Assembly: GCA_012270585.1 (NCBI GenBank)
Contig: JAAXIB010000035.1
Span: forward strand, 1-33,350
Source: Nitrospirales bacterium
Lineage (GTDB): Bacteria; Nitrospirota; Nitrospiria; Nitrospirales; UBA8639
Direction: 5' to 3'
Length of the DNA: 33,350 nucleotides
Made by a program: the position numbers and the translations under genes. Within the stretch, counting starts at the first letter, position 1. Every line of letters starts with the position of its first letter. Shown piece after piece: positions 7,435 through 15,740 of this stretch. Under the pieces are notes generated by a model, which was not told where the DNA came from, did not search any database, and saw only the letters and a program-made list of their open reading frames with translations.

Positions 7435-9174
7435 ATGGCAACCCCCGTCAAACGATCCTCGCTTGAAGAGATTCTCGTGACGCGAAACGTGCTCACGTCG
7501 GAGCAGCTTGCAGAGGCGGTTCGCCAAGCGCGAACCGACCATCGTCCGCTCTCGAACGTCCTGTTGGAGAACGGATTGCTCACGGAAGATTACTTGGCCC
7601 GGGCCGTGGCCGATCAATATGACCTCCCCTATGATCCGCTGTATGAATATCGCGTCGCCCCGGAGTTTTTTTCGCTGATCCCCGTGGAATGGATGCATCG
7701 TCTGCCCTTCGTCCCTCTTTCCGACGAGGACGGACTGTTAACCATTGCCGTTGCCGACCCGCACGATCTCAAAGCTGTTGATGAACTTGAAATCGTACTG
7801 GATCGTGAAATCCGTTTGGTCGTCTCGACAAAAGCAGCGATTGAGGATGGACTGGCAGTCAGTGAAGGCAACAAGCAAATGCTCACGCGCATTCAGAAGG
7901 AACTCCATCCCGTTCTGGTCACGGAAGATGAGCTGGGCGAAGAAGTCCTGTCCGTCGAACGGATTACGAAAGATCAAAGCCCGGTCGTTAAGCTGGTGGA
8001 TACCATTATCCTAAGCGCGCTCCAAAAACAGGCCAGCGACGTTCACATTGAAGCGGGGGAACAAGGCGTCGAGGTGAAATTTCGAATCGATGGCGTCCTG
8101 TATCAGGCCATGGATCCGTTGTCGTCCTCCGTGCACAATGCCTTGATCTCCCGACTCAAAATCATGTCCGAACTGGATATCTCCGAACGGCGCATTCCCC
8201 AGGACGGCCGTTTCAAACTCCATGTGGAAAAACGGACCATAGATTTCCGAGTCTCGATCCTGCCCAGTGTCCATGGCGAAGCCGTGGTTATTCGGGTTCT
8301 GGACAAACAGCATATCGCCACGGGAGTCAGAGGATTACAATTGGACTTATTGGGATATGTTCCGGAAGACCTCCGCCGGTTTCGACGCGCCATTACCCGA
8401 CCGTACGGGATGGTGCTCGTCACCGGCCCGACCGGCAGCGGGAAAACCACAACGCTCTATGGTGCATTGAATGAGGTCCATACGCCTGAAGATAAGATCA
8501 TCACCATCGAAGATCCCGTCGAATATCAACTGCAGGGAATCGTGCAAATCCCGATCAATGAAAAAAAGGGACTTACGTTCGCCCGGGGACTCCGTTCAAT
8601 CCTGCGCCACGACCCCGATAAAATCATGGTGGGTGAGATTCGGGACGCGGAAACCGCCCAGATCGCCATTCAATCGGCCCTAACCGGTCACTTGGTCTTT
8701 ACGACCGTACACGCCAACAATGCCTTCGACGTAATTTCTCGATTCGTCAACATGGGCATCGAACGATACAATTTTGTTTCTTCCTTGAATTGTATCCTTG
8801 CCCAGCGATTAGTCCGCACCGTTTGTCCATATTGCAAGGCCGAGGTCAAAGTGGACCCGGAATTCTGTCAAAACCTGGGAATCGATTTTGAGAAAGCCCA
8901 ACGGATCACCTTCTATGAAGGGCAGGGTTGTTATGAATGCAACGGCCTGGGCTACAAAGGGCGACGAGCGATTACGGAATTTTTGGATTTCACCGATACT
9001 ATAAAAGAAATGATTTTAGCCGGCCGGTCATCGTCGGAAATTCGTACCGCTGCCTATGTCCAAGGCACGACGACGCTACGGCAGGCCGCGGTGCAAAAAG
9101 TCATTGATGGAGAAACCACGCTTCGAGAAATCAATCGTGTCACTCCAATAGAAGAAGCCGCTAACGACGAATGA
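7435..9174 (+). CDS. GspE/PilB-family assembly ATPase
   Basis: The cytoplasmic hexameric ATPase that powers fibre assembly. Numbered from ATG 7435 (579 residues), an N-terminal MshEN/GspE-N-type domain covers about 1-140 (LEEILVTRNVLTSEQLAEAV). The Walker A motif GPTGSGKTT is at about 331-339, the Walker B-region IMVGEIRDAETA from about 397, and the His-box LTGHLVFTTVHANNAF just after. The zinc-binding tetracysteine is CPYC (464-467) with CYEC (499-502), as in GspE/PilB. These motifs make it an extension ATPase rather than a PilT-type retraction ATPase. A TTG at 7405 would add 10 residues and overlap the platform gene. I prefer ATG 7435, though no strong Shine-Dalgarno is visible for either. 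The stop overlaps the next start as ATGA. Confidence 0.93.
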   Translation: MATPVKRSSLEEILVTRNVLTSEQLAEAVRQARTDHRPLSNVLLENGLLTEDYLARAVADQYDLPYDPLYEYRVAPEFFSLIPVEWMHRLPFVPLSDEDGLLTIAVADPHDLKAVDELEIVLDREIRLVVSTKAAIEDGLAVSEGNKQMLTRIQKELHPVLVTEDELGEEVLSVERITKDQSPVVKLVDTIILSALQKQASDVHIEAGEQGVEVKFRIDGVLYQAMDPLSSSVHNALISRLKIMSELDISERRIPQDGRFKLHVEKRTIDFRVSILPSVHGEAVVIRVLDKQHIATGVRGLQLDLLGYVPEDLRRFRRAITRPYGMVLVTGPTGSGKTTTLYGALNEVHTPEDKIITIEDPVEYQLQGIVQIPINEKKGLTFARGLRSILRHDPDKIMVGEIRDAETAQIAIQSALTGHLVFTTVHANNAFDVISRFVNMGIERYNFVSSLNCILAQRLVRTVCPYCKAEVKVDPEFCQNLGIDFEKAQRITFYEGQGCYECNGLGYKGRRAITEFLDFTDTIKEMILAGRSSSEIRTAAYVQGTTTLRQAAVQKVIDGETTLREINRVTPIEEAANDE

Positions 9175-10340
9175 AACTCTTTCCGTTTACTCGCCCACGA
9201 ACGGGCCTCTATTTTTCTACGGATACTCTCTGCGTTGGCCATCTCCGGCACGGACTGGGAGGCCCAACGCTGGGGAGTTACCGGGAACAATCTCTTCCTA
9301 CGGGCTCCATCCGCCTGTCCCCGATTGAGCAGAACGTCGCTTGCTCCGAGCACCTTCTCTCGGCTTTGCACTCAACCTTTCCTCCAACCCGGCACCCCCA
9401 TTCAGTTGCCGTGTGTCTTCCGGACTCGTGTGCCCGAACGGCGGTATTTGAATTCGCATCTCTACCGAAAAACAAACAAGACCAAAAGGCGTTGGTGGAG
9501 TGGCGGCTGCAAAAAGAGTTGAACCTCTTGCCGAAACCGCGACGGGTGTCTTATCAACGCTTTGGCACCATGCCATCCCGGTTCTCACTCACGCGTTCGC
9601 CATCCACGCCGATTCGCTTCCTGGTCGTGGCGTTTCAAAACGATATTGTCGAACAGTACGAAACCCTCTGTGTAGAGTCGGGAGTCATTCCCGTATCAAT
9701 CAACGTTGCCGGGCTGGCAGTCTTCAACCTGTGCCGACCGGTCATTGAATCGACCCTACAACAACACCCGCGTGATGTTTCGTTTGTCCCCGACACAGTC
9801 ATTTTTTTGTACGTCGGGGATTGGGGATTTTCGTTGATCGTATGGAATGAGGGCCAACCGTGTTTTGTTCGAGTGAAACCCCTCAAGCGGCTTTCCACGG
9901 TGATGGTCTTACCATCTCAAGCCCTCATCAAAGAGACGCCGGCCAGCCCGAGTTCCCAAGCAGGGTCAAGCGAGCAAACGACGTCCCGTGAACCCGACGA
10001 CTTCGACTCGCCTCGGGACCGGGAGCCGACATCACTGCTTGCCGAAGAACTGCTGGGAAGTTTGCAATTCTTCTTTGAAACCGCGGCACCGCCGGAACAT
10101 CGAGCCCCCGTCTATCCCCTTTTTCTCGTCGGCGGTCCGCAACCTGAAATCATGCTTCCCCGGATTGCCGAAACCATTGAGCGGGCATTTCCACTGAATA
10201 AGGAGACCGACGTCCCTCAAATCAAGGCCTTTCCCATGTTTCCTCAGAATCCTGCGGTGCAGGCCAAGACCCTCTCGGCTCTCCCCCAATGGACAGGCAC
10301 GACGTTAGCCACGATCGCTGCGGGGTATCTTCCTTCATGA
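9171..10340 (+). CDS. PilM/GspL-like cytoplasmic actin-fold protein
   Basis: A PilM-type protein of 389 residues that should sit on the cytoplasmic face and bind the short tail of the PilN-like protein that follows. The sequence is divergent. Recognition rests on position (between the ATPase and PilN), length, and the pattern of an N-terminal GLYFSTDTLCVGHLRHG, the VEWRLQKELNLLP segment typical of PilM/MshI, and the SVAVCLPDS and FLVVAFQNDIVEQYETLC stretches. There is no membrane segment, so it resembles PilM or MshI rather than full-length GspL. A ~50-residue Ser/Pro/Glu-rich insertion (about 255-288) interrupts the fold. It starts by an ATGA overlap with the ATPase gene and ends by one with the next gene, so translation is probably coupled. 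Confidence 0.72.
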   Translation: MKLFPFTRPRTGLYFSTDTLCVGHLRHGLGGPTLGSYREQSLPTGSIRLSPIEQNVACSEHLLSALHSTFPPTRHPHSVAVCLPDSCARTAVFEFASLPKNKQDQKALVEWRLQKELNLLPKPRRVSYQRFGTMPSRFSLTRSPSTPIRFLVVAFQNDIVEQYETLCVESGVIPVSINVAGLAVFNLCRPVIESTLQQHPRDVSFVPDTVIFLYVGDWGFSLIVWNEGQPCFVRVKPLKRLSTVMVLPSQALIKETPASPSSQAGSSEQTTSREPDDFDSPRDREPTSLLAEELLGSLQFFFETAAPPEHRAPVYPLFLVGGPQPEIMLPRIAETIERAFPLNKETDVPQIKAFPMFPQNPAVQAKTLSALPQWTGTTLATIAAGYLPS

Positions 10341-10927
10341 AGCTTCCTCGTCTTCACTTGCCGTTGACGGCACCAGGCTTAGCTGGCATGAAATATTTGC
10401 AAATCCTCTTAGCCGCTGTCAGCGTGCTGTTGCTGCTCACAAGTATTTGGCTTTGGAATACAGCACACAACGTTGAAGACCACATGGCAGAATTGGAAAC
10501 AGCCATCGTTCAAGCCCATAACGCTTACCGGAAGTTTCGACACCAATCGGAAACAGAGGGCTTCGATTTATCACCGGCTCGACTCCAAGTCCTTCGCCAA
10601 GAAGTTACACTTGCGAAGCAAGTGATCCGACGTCAACGTTTCTCATGGACACGGCTTCTTAATGATCTGGAACGCGCGATCCCTCACCGCATTTCCCTAG
10701 AATCCATCGTATTGAACAAAGAGTTCCTAGCGTTGAGCGGAGCAGCCTTGACCTTACAGGATTTGACAACCTTCGTGGACCGCTTAAAAAACCATCCCGC
10801 CTTTCAAAACGTCGAAATATCGAGTCATACATCACAACAGAGGCCCGGAAATATCAAAACTGGCCCCGCAAGCTTTATTGCGTTTGACTTGGCAATATCC
10901 TATGACCCTTCACGGAATTCAGGGTAA
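10337..10927 (+). CDS. PilN-like inner-membrane protein
   Basis: A bitopic membrane protein of 196 residues in the PilN position. A short cytoplasmic N-terminus (MKLPRLHLPLTAPGLAG) precedes one membrane helix at about 20-42 (YLQILLAAVSVLLLLTSIWL). A helical periplasmic stretch follows, then the ferredoxin-like region typical of PilN: FSWTRLLNDLERAIPHRISL, ALSGAALTLQDLTTFVDRL and FQNVEISSHTS. I chose ATG 10337 because it overlaps the PilM stop as ATGA and puts the conserved N-terminal tail just before the helix; an upstream in-frame ATG at 10289 would sit deep inside pilM. The protein should pair with the PilO-like protein to link the cytoplasmic complex to the periplasm. Confidence 0.78.
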   Translation: MKLPRLHLPLTAPGLAGMKYLQILLAAVSVLLLLTSIWLWNTAHNVEDHMAELETAIVQAHNAYRKFRHQSETEGFDLSPARLQVLRQEVTLAKQVIRRQRFSWTRLLNDLERAIPHRISLESIVLNKEFLALSGAALTLQDLTTFVDRLKNHPAFQNVEISSHTSQQRPGNIKTGPASFIAFDLAISYDPSRNSG

Positions 10928-11105
10928 CCGCAACACAAATGGCGACCCACTTACCCTCAAGACAGAAACGCTTTGCCGGTGTACTGTGCTTCTACCGCAT
11001 TGGCCTTCCGAGCGAAGCGAGGAATCTCAGGTCCATGAACCGGCTCACAAAAAACCTTTTACTTTCTCGTGACGTTCGGGAAGGAGCCGCACGACGCGTT
11101 TCAGC
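10928..11105. repeat. 178-bp gap inside the operon carrying a repeat-like fragment
   Basis: All other junctions in this operon overlap or are spaced by at most 13 bases, but the pilN-pilO junction is 178 bases. It includes CCGAGCGAAGCGAGGAATCT (11008-11027), a phrase typical of dispersed intergenic repeats. I see no ORF in it. It looks like an insertion of a repeat fragment between formerly coupled genes. Confidence 0.4.
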
Positions 11106-11678
11106 ATGAATAACCCTTTCTCGTTTTCCACGACCGCGACCAAAACCCTTCGGTTCTTACAGCCCATCATGTTCCTAGCCATTGCCGTCCTGTTGGGCTG
11201 CATGGCAATCTATGTCGGTCTTGTCCTCCCAACGCAAGAACGGCTGGCAAAAACACGGGAAACCTTGAACGCACTTCGCCAGCAACACCTCTCTGAAGAA
11301 ACAGCCAAAACAACCCAGCAAGTCTTGAGTCGATTCTGGCAGGATCTGCCGACCCAACAGGAGTTCACGCACTTGGGTGTCCAGATCAGCACGCTTGCGA
11401 AACAAAACAAGGTCACAATCCCCGGCATGGATTACCAAGTCCAGGCATCGAAAAAGAAGATGGCTCCCAGGGGCTCGATCACCTTTCAAGCGCTTGGATC
11501 GTATGACGCAATCCGCCGCTTTATCTATCAACTGGAAAAAACCGGACCCTATTTGATTATTAAAAAATTAACGGCAGAACGAATCAAGAAAACGGATCAC
11601 GTGGCCTTTACGTTGCAAATCGTGACGTTTTTCCGGCCCCCATCGTTCCATGCAGGAGCGAAAGAGATGACCTCGTGA
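11106..11678 (+). CDS. PilO-like inner-membrane protein
   Basis: A bitopic protein of 190 residues. A short N-terminus is followed by a membrane helix at about 20-41 (IMFLAIAVLLGCMAIYVGLVLP) and a coiled coil (~43-85, ERLAKTRETLNALRQQHLSEE). The periplasmic ferredoxin-like domain shows the PilO patterns FTHLGVQISTLAKQNKVTIPGMDYQ, then ITFQALGSYDAIRRFIYQLEKTGPYLIIKKLTAE. PilO dimerises with PilN and contacts PilP in type IV pilus and MSHA-like systems; GspM is the type II secretion counterpart. The stop overlaps the next gene's GTG as GTGA. No good Shine-Dalgarno precedes ATG 11106 (a GGAAGGAG lies ~20 bases upstream), which fits the altered 5' junction. Confidence 0.8.
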   Translation: MNNPFSFSTTATKTLRFLQPIMFLAIAVLLGCMAIYVGLVLPTQERLAKTRETLNALRQQHLSEETAKTTQQVLSRFWQDLPTQQEFTHLGVQISTLAKQNKVTIPGMDYQVQASKKKMAPRGSITFQALGSYDAIRRFIYQLEKTGPYLIIKKLTAERIKKTDHVAFTLQIVTFFRPPSFHAGAKEMTS

Positions 11679-12283
11679 GTCGTCAAAGAGAGAAAACCTT
11701 ATTGCTAGTAGGCGGCGTCCTAATTGTCTGTACCATGGCTTTCTCGGAATGGCTGGAACCTCCGAATCCGTCAAGTCCGCCACTCCACGCCGGGCAGCCC
11801 ATGAACAATCCGCCTGTCCCTCAATCCGGGTTTGCCCTAAACTTTCCGGAAGCCAAGCGAACGACGACCTTGAAAAATTCAAGAAATATTTTCGCCCCCC
11901 TTAAAAACCCCGTCGCACCCAAAAACGTCCAAGTTTCCACCAAAACGCCTGATCCCATCACATTCCCACCCATCCCCTCACCCATCCCCTCACCCACCGC
12001 CGCAACCGGTCCTTCGCCCGCAGAGGTGGCAACCAGACAAGCCAAAGAAGCAATGCAGCAATACAAATTTCTCGGCTATCTGACGAAGGAAGGCGTACGG
12101 CAAGGGTTTTTGAGCAAAAATGAAACGATTTACATTGTCAAAGAGGGCGAAACCTTGGAGAAGGGCATTACCATTCAGTCCATAGACCCCACGGAAGTCG
12201 TCCTTTCCAGACACGTCAAGCAAACCGGCACAACGGTCGAAGCCACCCTGTCATTAACAAAAAACAAACAAGATGCATCATAA
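11675..12283 (+). CDS. PilP/GspC-like periplasmic linker protein
   Basis: The last gene of the locus, 202 residues, starting at GTG 11675 inside the pilO stop. An N-terminal membrane segment (LLLVGGVLIVCTMAFS) lacks a lipobox Cys in the normal place, so it seems anchored like GspC rather than lipidated like classical PilP. A Pro/Ser-rich linker (PPIPSPIPSPTAATGPSP, about 97-114, coded by short tandem CCCATCCCCTCA units) precedes a compact C-terminal domain: YKFLGYLTKEGVRQGFLSKN, YIVKEGETLEKGITIQSID, VVLSRHV. That beta-rich pattern matches the PilP and GspC homology regions that dock onto the secretin N0 domain. It would complete the bridge from the PilN/PilO complex to the TPR-secretin. Confidence 0.72.
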   Translation: MSRQREKTLLLVGGVLIVCTMAFSEWLEPPNPSSPPLHAGQPMNNPPVPQSGFALNFPEAKRTTTLKNSRNIFAPLKNPVAPKNVQVSTKTPDPITFPPIPSPIPSPTAATGPSPAEVATRQAKEAMQQYKFLGYLTKEGVRQGFLSKNETIYIVKEGETLEKGITIQSIDPTEVVLSRHVKQTGTTVEATLSLTKNKQDAS

Positions 12284-12485
12284 ACATTGCGGTGTTCCTT
12301 CGCAAAATGAGACTTTCTTTGGATGTCTCTCGAAACCATCCCATGTTCTCCGAGAAAGATTGGGCTTGTATTGCCGGCTAACTATGACTATTTTCCAGTA
12401 CGGTTTAGCCATTGCCGCCAAAGCCAGCGGATTCCGTGTAACGGGTATGCCCTGAGGGAGGGAGCATCTGCAACCGCTGTCCCGT

Positions 12486-13511
12486 CTACTCGCGCACGGG
12501 ACCAAGGGCGCCCAGGTAAGGAAACTCGCCGATGCGCAGGAGTGGAGAATCAGCCTGCAATCGGTAATCTCCACGATGTGGCGCGACAAATTTCGGGGCA
12601 ATATACACGTCTGAAAAGACATGGGGCTCCAGGGAAGCAGCCCCAGCTTGACCGTCGACCTGATATTTCACGTCGATATTATGCAATCCGTTATGCGCTA
12701 TGTTCACGGGATTCTTGACTGACCACCGGATGCCTACCTGGGCTTCGTCAATAATATTGCCGGCAACCGTCCCCGTCGCATCGTCCTGAAACTTCACGCC
12801 TCCCCGATTCTTGACAAGGGTATTCTGAATCAGCGTGGCTTCGGCTTGATCGGCCACCAGGACGCCTTCAAACAAGCTTCGCGTGATGACGTTCCGTTCC
12901 AGATGCACGATCGACGTCCCCCCAATCGACACACCATGGTCATTATCGTGAATCAGATTGTCGATCAGCGTTGCCTGAGAATCCGCAAACGCGATGCCCG
13001 TGGTTTCACTGCCGCCCACCACGCAATGCTCGATGTACACGTTTTGAACCTGTTGACCGAAAACGAAGCCATCGACTTTGAGATTCTTGAGGGTCACTCC
13101 TTCACCGTTAAAAATACCGACGCCCAACCCGCCGTGTTGGTGAACGGTCAGCCCGCGAATTTCCACGTTCCTGGCCCCATAGGGCCATTTTCCAATATGC
13201 AACGTGCCGACCCGTTTCAGGCCCGCGAGCAGGACTTTTTCCCGACCTTCCCCAATGACCTTGAGTCCCTCTTTACTGTGGACCGTGACGTCCTCGGCAT
13301 AGCGTCCCGCCTTGATGAAGACGGTATCCCCATCCTGCGCTTGATCGATTGCCTCTTGAATGGACGTAAAGTGCCCGGACCCGTCCAAGGCCACGTACCA
13401 GGTTGATCCTGAGTCGGACGTTCTCTCACGAGATTCGCCCGGTTCTTGAGCGAGCAACGCGCTTGTACCGCACAAAACAAGCAAGACACCAATGGCCACA
13501 ATGGGTTTCAC
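12486..13511 (-). CDS. Secreted right-handed parallel beta-helix (NosD/pectate-lyase-like) protein
   Basis: A protein of 341 residues with a signal peptide (VLLVLCGTSALLA, probable cleavage before QEPGES). The region FTSIQEAIDQAQDGDTVFIKAGRYAEDVTV (about 48-77) is the standard opening of pectin-lyase-like beta-helix proteins. About ten short coils follow with the repeating pattern of N/D-x-I/V and G-x-x-x: VEIRGLTVHQHGGLGVGIFN, TLIDNLIHDNDHGVSIGGTS, VHLERNVITRSLFEGVLVA, TLIQNTLVKNRGGVKFQDDA. It probably lies in the periplasm or outside the cell. The fold is clear but the substrate is not, and no catalytic residues can be assigned. The start is GTG 13511, with GGGAG about eight bases upstream. 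It is convergent with the secretion locus, leaving ~200 bases between them in which I see no clear terminator. Confidence 0.82.
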   Translation of the reverse strand: MKPIVAIGVLLVLCGTSALLAQEPGESRERTSDSGSTWYVALDGSGHFTSIQEAIDQAQDGDTVFIKAGRYAEDVTVHSKEGLKVIGEGREKVLLAGLKRVGTLHIGKWPYGARNVEIRGLTVHQHGGLGVGIFNGEGVTLKNLKVDGFVFGQQVQNVYIEHCVVGGSETTGIAFADSQATLIDNLIHDNDHGVSIGGTSIVHLERNVITRSLFEGVLVADQAEATLIQNTLVKNRGGVKFQDDATGTVAGNIIDEAQVGIRWSVKNPVNIAHNGLHNIDVKYQVDGQAGAASLEPHVFSDVYIAPKFVAPHRGDYRLQADSPLLRIGEFPYLGALGPVRE

Positions 13512-13831
13512 AAAAAAACTCCCGTCATCAGGCTTGGTTGCTTATTGTTGACTGCAATTCGTCTTTTTCCGTTTCTGCCCCGCCAGACTCTTTGCCGAAG
13601 ACATAGGGGACATACAGGAAGCGCCTTTTCCCGGTCAAGCCAACGACCTCCTGATACGACGGCTATGGTGAGAGAGCTTCCTGATTCCATCAACAAATGA
13701 ACAACCACATTCAGGAATCTCTCATGCAGGCTTGCCGCCTGCACACCAAGGAATGAAAGTGGGGACGCCTCTCCAATCTGGCATCCTCGACGCTTGTCCC
13801 CGACTCGATCGGGGATCCAGACAATCTATAA

Positions 13832-13912
13832 AGGATCCAGGGTTTTTGTTTTGTTCTTCGTCCGTGAAGCCAAAAGACACTGGATTCCCGATTACTAATG
13901 TCGGGAATGACA
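13832..13912 (-). repeat. Dispersed hairpin-ended repeat, copy A
   Basis: Read on the minus strand it starts TGTCATTCCCGACATTAG, with an end hairpin ATTCCCGA/TCGGGAAT (13884-13891 with 13901-13908). Then comes a core containing TTCACGGACGAAGAAC, and CCCTGGATCC at the far end. The same order of parts occurs at 17018-17120 and, truncated by the window edge, at 33299-33350. Confidence 0.6.
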
Positions 13913-13989
13913 AAAGTGGCTATTTTCGTATCAATGACGATCCTTTATCCCATGTGACTTTCAGAGATCGGCAAAATTTTCTATACTAA

Positions 13990-14131
13990 GGAACCTCTGA
14001 TTTCTTGTGATAGCGGGATGCAGGGCAAGGCGTCCCGCAGCGAAATCCGAGGCTTATCACAGAGATAGGCGAGGGTTGAGCGAGGACACAACGCCGCCAT
14101 GCGCCCGATAGTGCAATAAATCAGAGTTTCC
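13990..14131. mobile_element. MITE-like element with 18-bp terminal inverted repeats, directly upstream of coaE
   Basis: The left end GGAACCTCTGATTTCTTG (13990-14007) and the reverse complement of the right end, GGAAACTCTGATTTATTG (14114-14131), match at 16 of 18 positions. The outside flanks are CTAA and CTAG. Both fit a YTAR-type 4-bp target as used by IS5-group elements, though they differ by one base. The 142-bp body has internal symmetry (GCGGGATGC against GCGTCCCGC) and no ORF, so it would be non-autonomous. It ends 12 bases before the coaE start codon. Confidence 0.6.
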
Positions 14132-14143
14132 CTAGAAGATAGA

Positions 14144-14788
14144 ATGCTATTGGTAGGCTTAACAGGAGGACTTGCTTCAGGAAAAACAACGGTCGCAGGC
14201 CTGTTTCAGGAATGCGGCGCGTTCGTCATTCAAGCCGACCGGTTGGCCCGAACCGTGGTGACGCCTGGCAAAACGGCCTGGAAGGAGATTGTCAAAACAT
14301 TCGGGACCCATGTACTGCAAGCCGACCGCACGCTGGATCGAGAAGCCTTGGCCAAACTGGTCTTTCAACGTCCCCGGAAGCTGTCGGAGCTGAACTGTAT
14401 CGTGCATCCTCGCGTGGCACGCGAACAGGTCCGGCAAACAAACGCCATCGCCAGGCGACATCCGAACGCCGTGATTATTTACGACGCGGCGCTCCTGATT
14501 GAAGCGCAGGCCCATGAACGAATGGATCGTGTCATCGTAGTGACAGCCAATCAGCCCATCCAACTTCAACGCGCCCGGCAGCGAGACGGCCTGACAAAAA
14601 AAGAGGCATTGGGACGTATTCGCGGGCAACTGCCCTTGCGAACCAAACGTCGATTTGCGGATTATATCCTGAACGGCACGTTGCCGGTTACCCGGCTCCG
14701 ATCGCAGGTTCGACAACTGTATCAGGAATTTCTTCAAGAGGCTGTTTTGCCGCGCCGGATGCGACCAGGCAGGCCGCGTCACTCCTGA
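14144..14788 (+). CDS. coaE: Dephospho-CoA kinase
   Basis: Catalyses the last step of coenzyme A synthesis, ATP-dependent 3'-phosphorylation of dephospho-CoA. The N-terminus MLLVGLTGGLASGKTT carries the CoaE P-loop (GGLASGKT, residues 8-15). The family pattern continues with GAFVIQADRLAR, LNCIVHPRVAREQV, VIIYDAALLIEA and VIVVTANQPIQLQRARQRDGLTKKEALGRIRGQLPLRTKRRFADYILNG, split over the expected positions. At 214 residues it is slightly longer than usual, owing to a basic C-terminal tail (PRRMRPGRPRHS). A MITE-like element ends 12 bases before the ATG and leaves no clear Shine-Dalgarno, so expression may depend on sequence supplied by that element. It is followed by trxB after 34 bases. Confidence 0.95.
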   Translation: MLLVGLTGGLASGKTTVAGLFQECGAFVIQADRLARTVVTPGKTAWKEIVKTFGTHVLQADRTLDREALAKLVFQRPRKLSELNCIVHPRVAREQVRQTNAIARRHPNAVIIYDAALLIEAQAHERMDRVIVVTANQPIQLQRARQRDGLTKKEALGRIRGQLPLRTKRRFADYILNGTLPVTRLRSQVRQLYQEFLQEAVLPRRMRPGRPRHS

Positions 14789-14822
14789 CTATATTCACTT
14801 TTTTCACAAAGGATAGATCTTC

Positions 14823-15740
14823 ATGCACGACGTAATCATTGTGGGATCAGGTCCCGCCGGACTCACCGCCGCCATTTACACGGCCCGGGCCAATCTTTCA
14901 CCGCTCATGATTGAAGGCTCGCAAGCCGGCGGGCAACTCACGTTAACGACTGACGTTGAAAATTTTCCCGGCTTTCCACGGGGCATTATGGGGCCGCAAT
15001 TGATTCAGGATATGCGTGCCCAAGCCGAACGATTCGGCACGGTTTTTCAAACGGCCGACGTGACCAAGGTTGACCTGAGCCGCCGCCCTTTTGCCGTCAC
15101 GATCAATGATGAAGACACGGTCCACGCCCGATCGCTTATTATTTCCACCGGCGCTTCGGCAAACCTCCTGGGCCTGGACTCGGAAAGTCGACTCCTCGGC
15201 CACGGAGTTTCGACGTGTGCGACCTGTGACGGGTTCTTTTTTCGGGAGCAGCCCATTGCCGTCATCGGCGGGGGCGACAGCGCCATGGAAGAAGCCACAT
15301 TTTTGACGAAATTCGCATCTCAAGTGACCATCATTCACCGTCGGGACAAACTGCGGGCGTCCAAGATCATGCAGGACAAGGCCATGAAGAATGAAAAAAT
15401 TTTGTTCCGCTGGAATTCGATGGTGGAAGAAGTGTTGGGCGACGACGTGGTCACCGGACTTCGCCTTCGTGACAACGTCACCAATGACACGGCGACCTTG
15501 GATTGCAAAGGGGTATTCGTAGCCATCGGGCATACGCCGAATACGCACATCTTCAGGGGACAAATCGAGATGGATGCCAACGGCTACATTCGAACCTCCC
15601 ATGGGACGGCAACCAGTGTGCCCGGGGTCTTCGCCGCCGGCGACGTCCAAGACCCTCACTATCGACAGGCGATCACGGCCGCCGGCACCGGCTGCATGGC
15701 CGCGATGGACGCCGAACGGTTTTTGGAGGCTGAAGGGTAA
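14823..15740 (+). CDS. trxB: Thioredoxin reductase (NADPH, FAD)
   Basis: A flavoprotein that passes electrons from NADPH to thioredoxin in the cytoplasm. FAD-binding GSGPAGLTAAIYTARA is at residues 8-23. The redox-active pair is CATC (Cys132 and Cys135), and NADPH-binding GGGDSAMEEA is near 148-157 with HRRDKLRASK after it. The C-terminal FAD motif is GVFAAGDVQDPHYRQAITAAGTG, split here as GVFAAGDV and the residues after it. The 305-residue length is typical of low-molecular-weight TrxB. AAAGGA lies ~10 bases before ATG 14823. The TAA stop overlaps the thiI start (TAATG), so the two are translationally coupled. Confidence 0.95.
   Translation: MHDVIIVGSGPAGLTAAIYTARANLSPLMIEGSQAGGQLTLTTDVENFPGFPRGIMGPQLIQDMRAQAERFGTVFQTADVTKVDLSRRPFAVTINDEDTVHARSLIISTGASANLLGLDSESRLLGHGVSTCATCDGFFFREQPIAVIGGGDSAMEEATFLTKFASQVTIIHRRDKLRASKIMQDKAMKNEKILFRWNSMVEEVLGDDVVTGLRLRDNVTNDTATLDCKGVFVAIGHTPNTHIFRGQIEMDANGYIRTSHGTATSVPGVFAAGDVQDPHYRQAITAAGTGCMAAMDAERFLEAEG

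Larger units (their letters stand above)
13512..14143. other. Intergenic region packed with palindromes and repeat elements
   Basis: No gene. It holds, in order: an imperfect inverted repeat (GAGAGCTTCCTGA at 13672-13684 against TCAGGAATCTCTC at 13711-13723, 12 of 13 matching), a GCAGGC/GCCTGC hairpin (13726-13742), a TCCCCGA/TCGGGGA hairpin (13797-13815), a dispersed repeat (13832-13912) and a MITE-like element (13990-14131). The promoters of the divergent beta-helix gene and coaE must lie here too, but I could not place them. Confidence 0.6.

Noticed and set aside
12846-13406. Plus-strand 186-residue frame
   Set aside because: Antisense to the beta-helix protein, whose repeats and signal peptide are clear.
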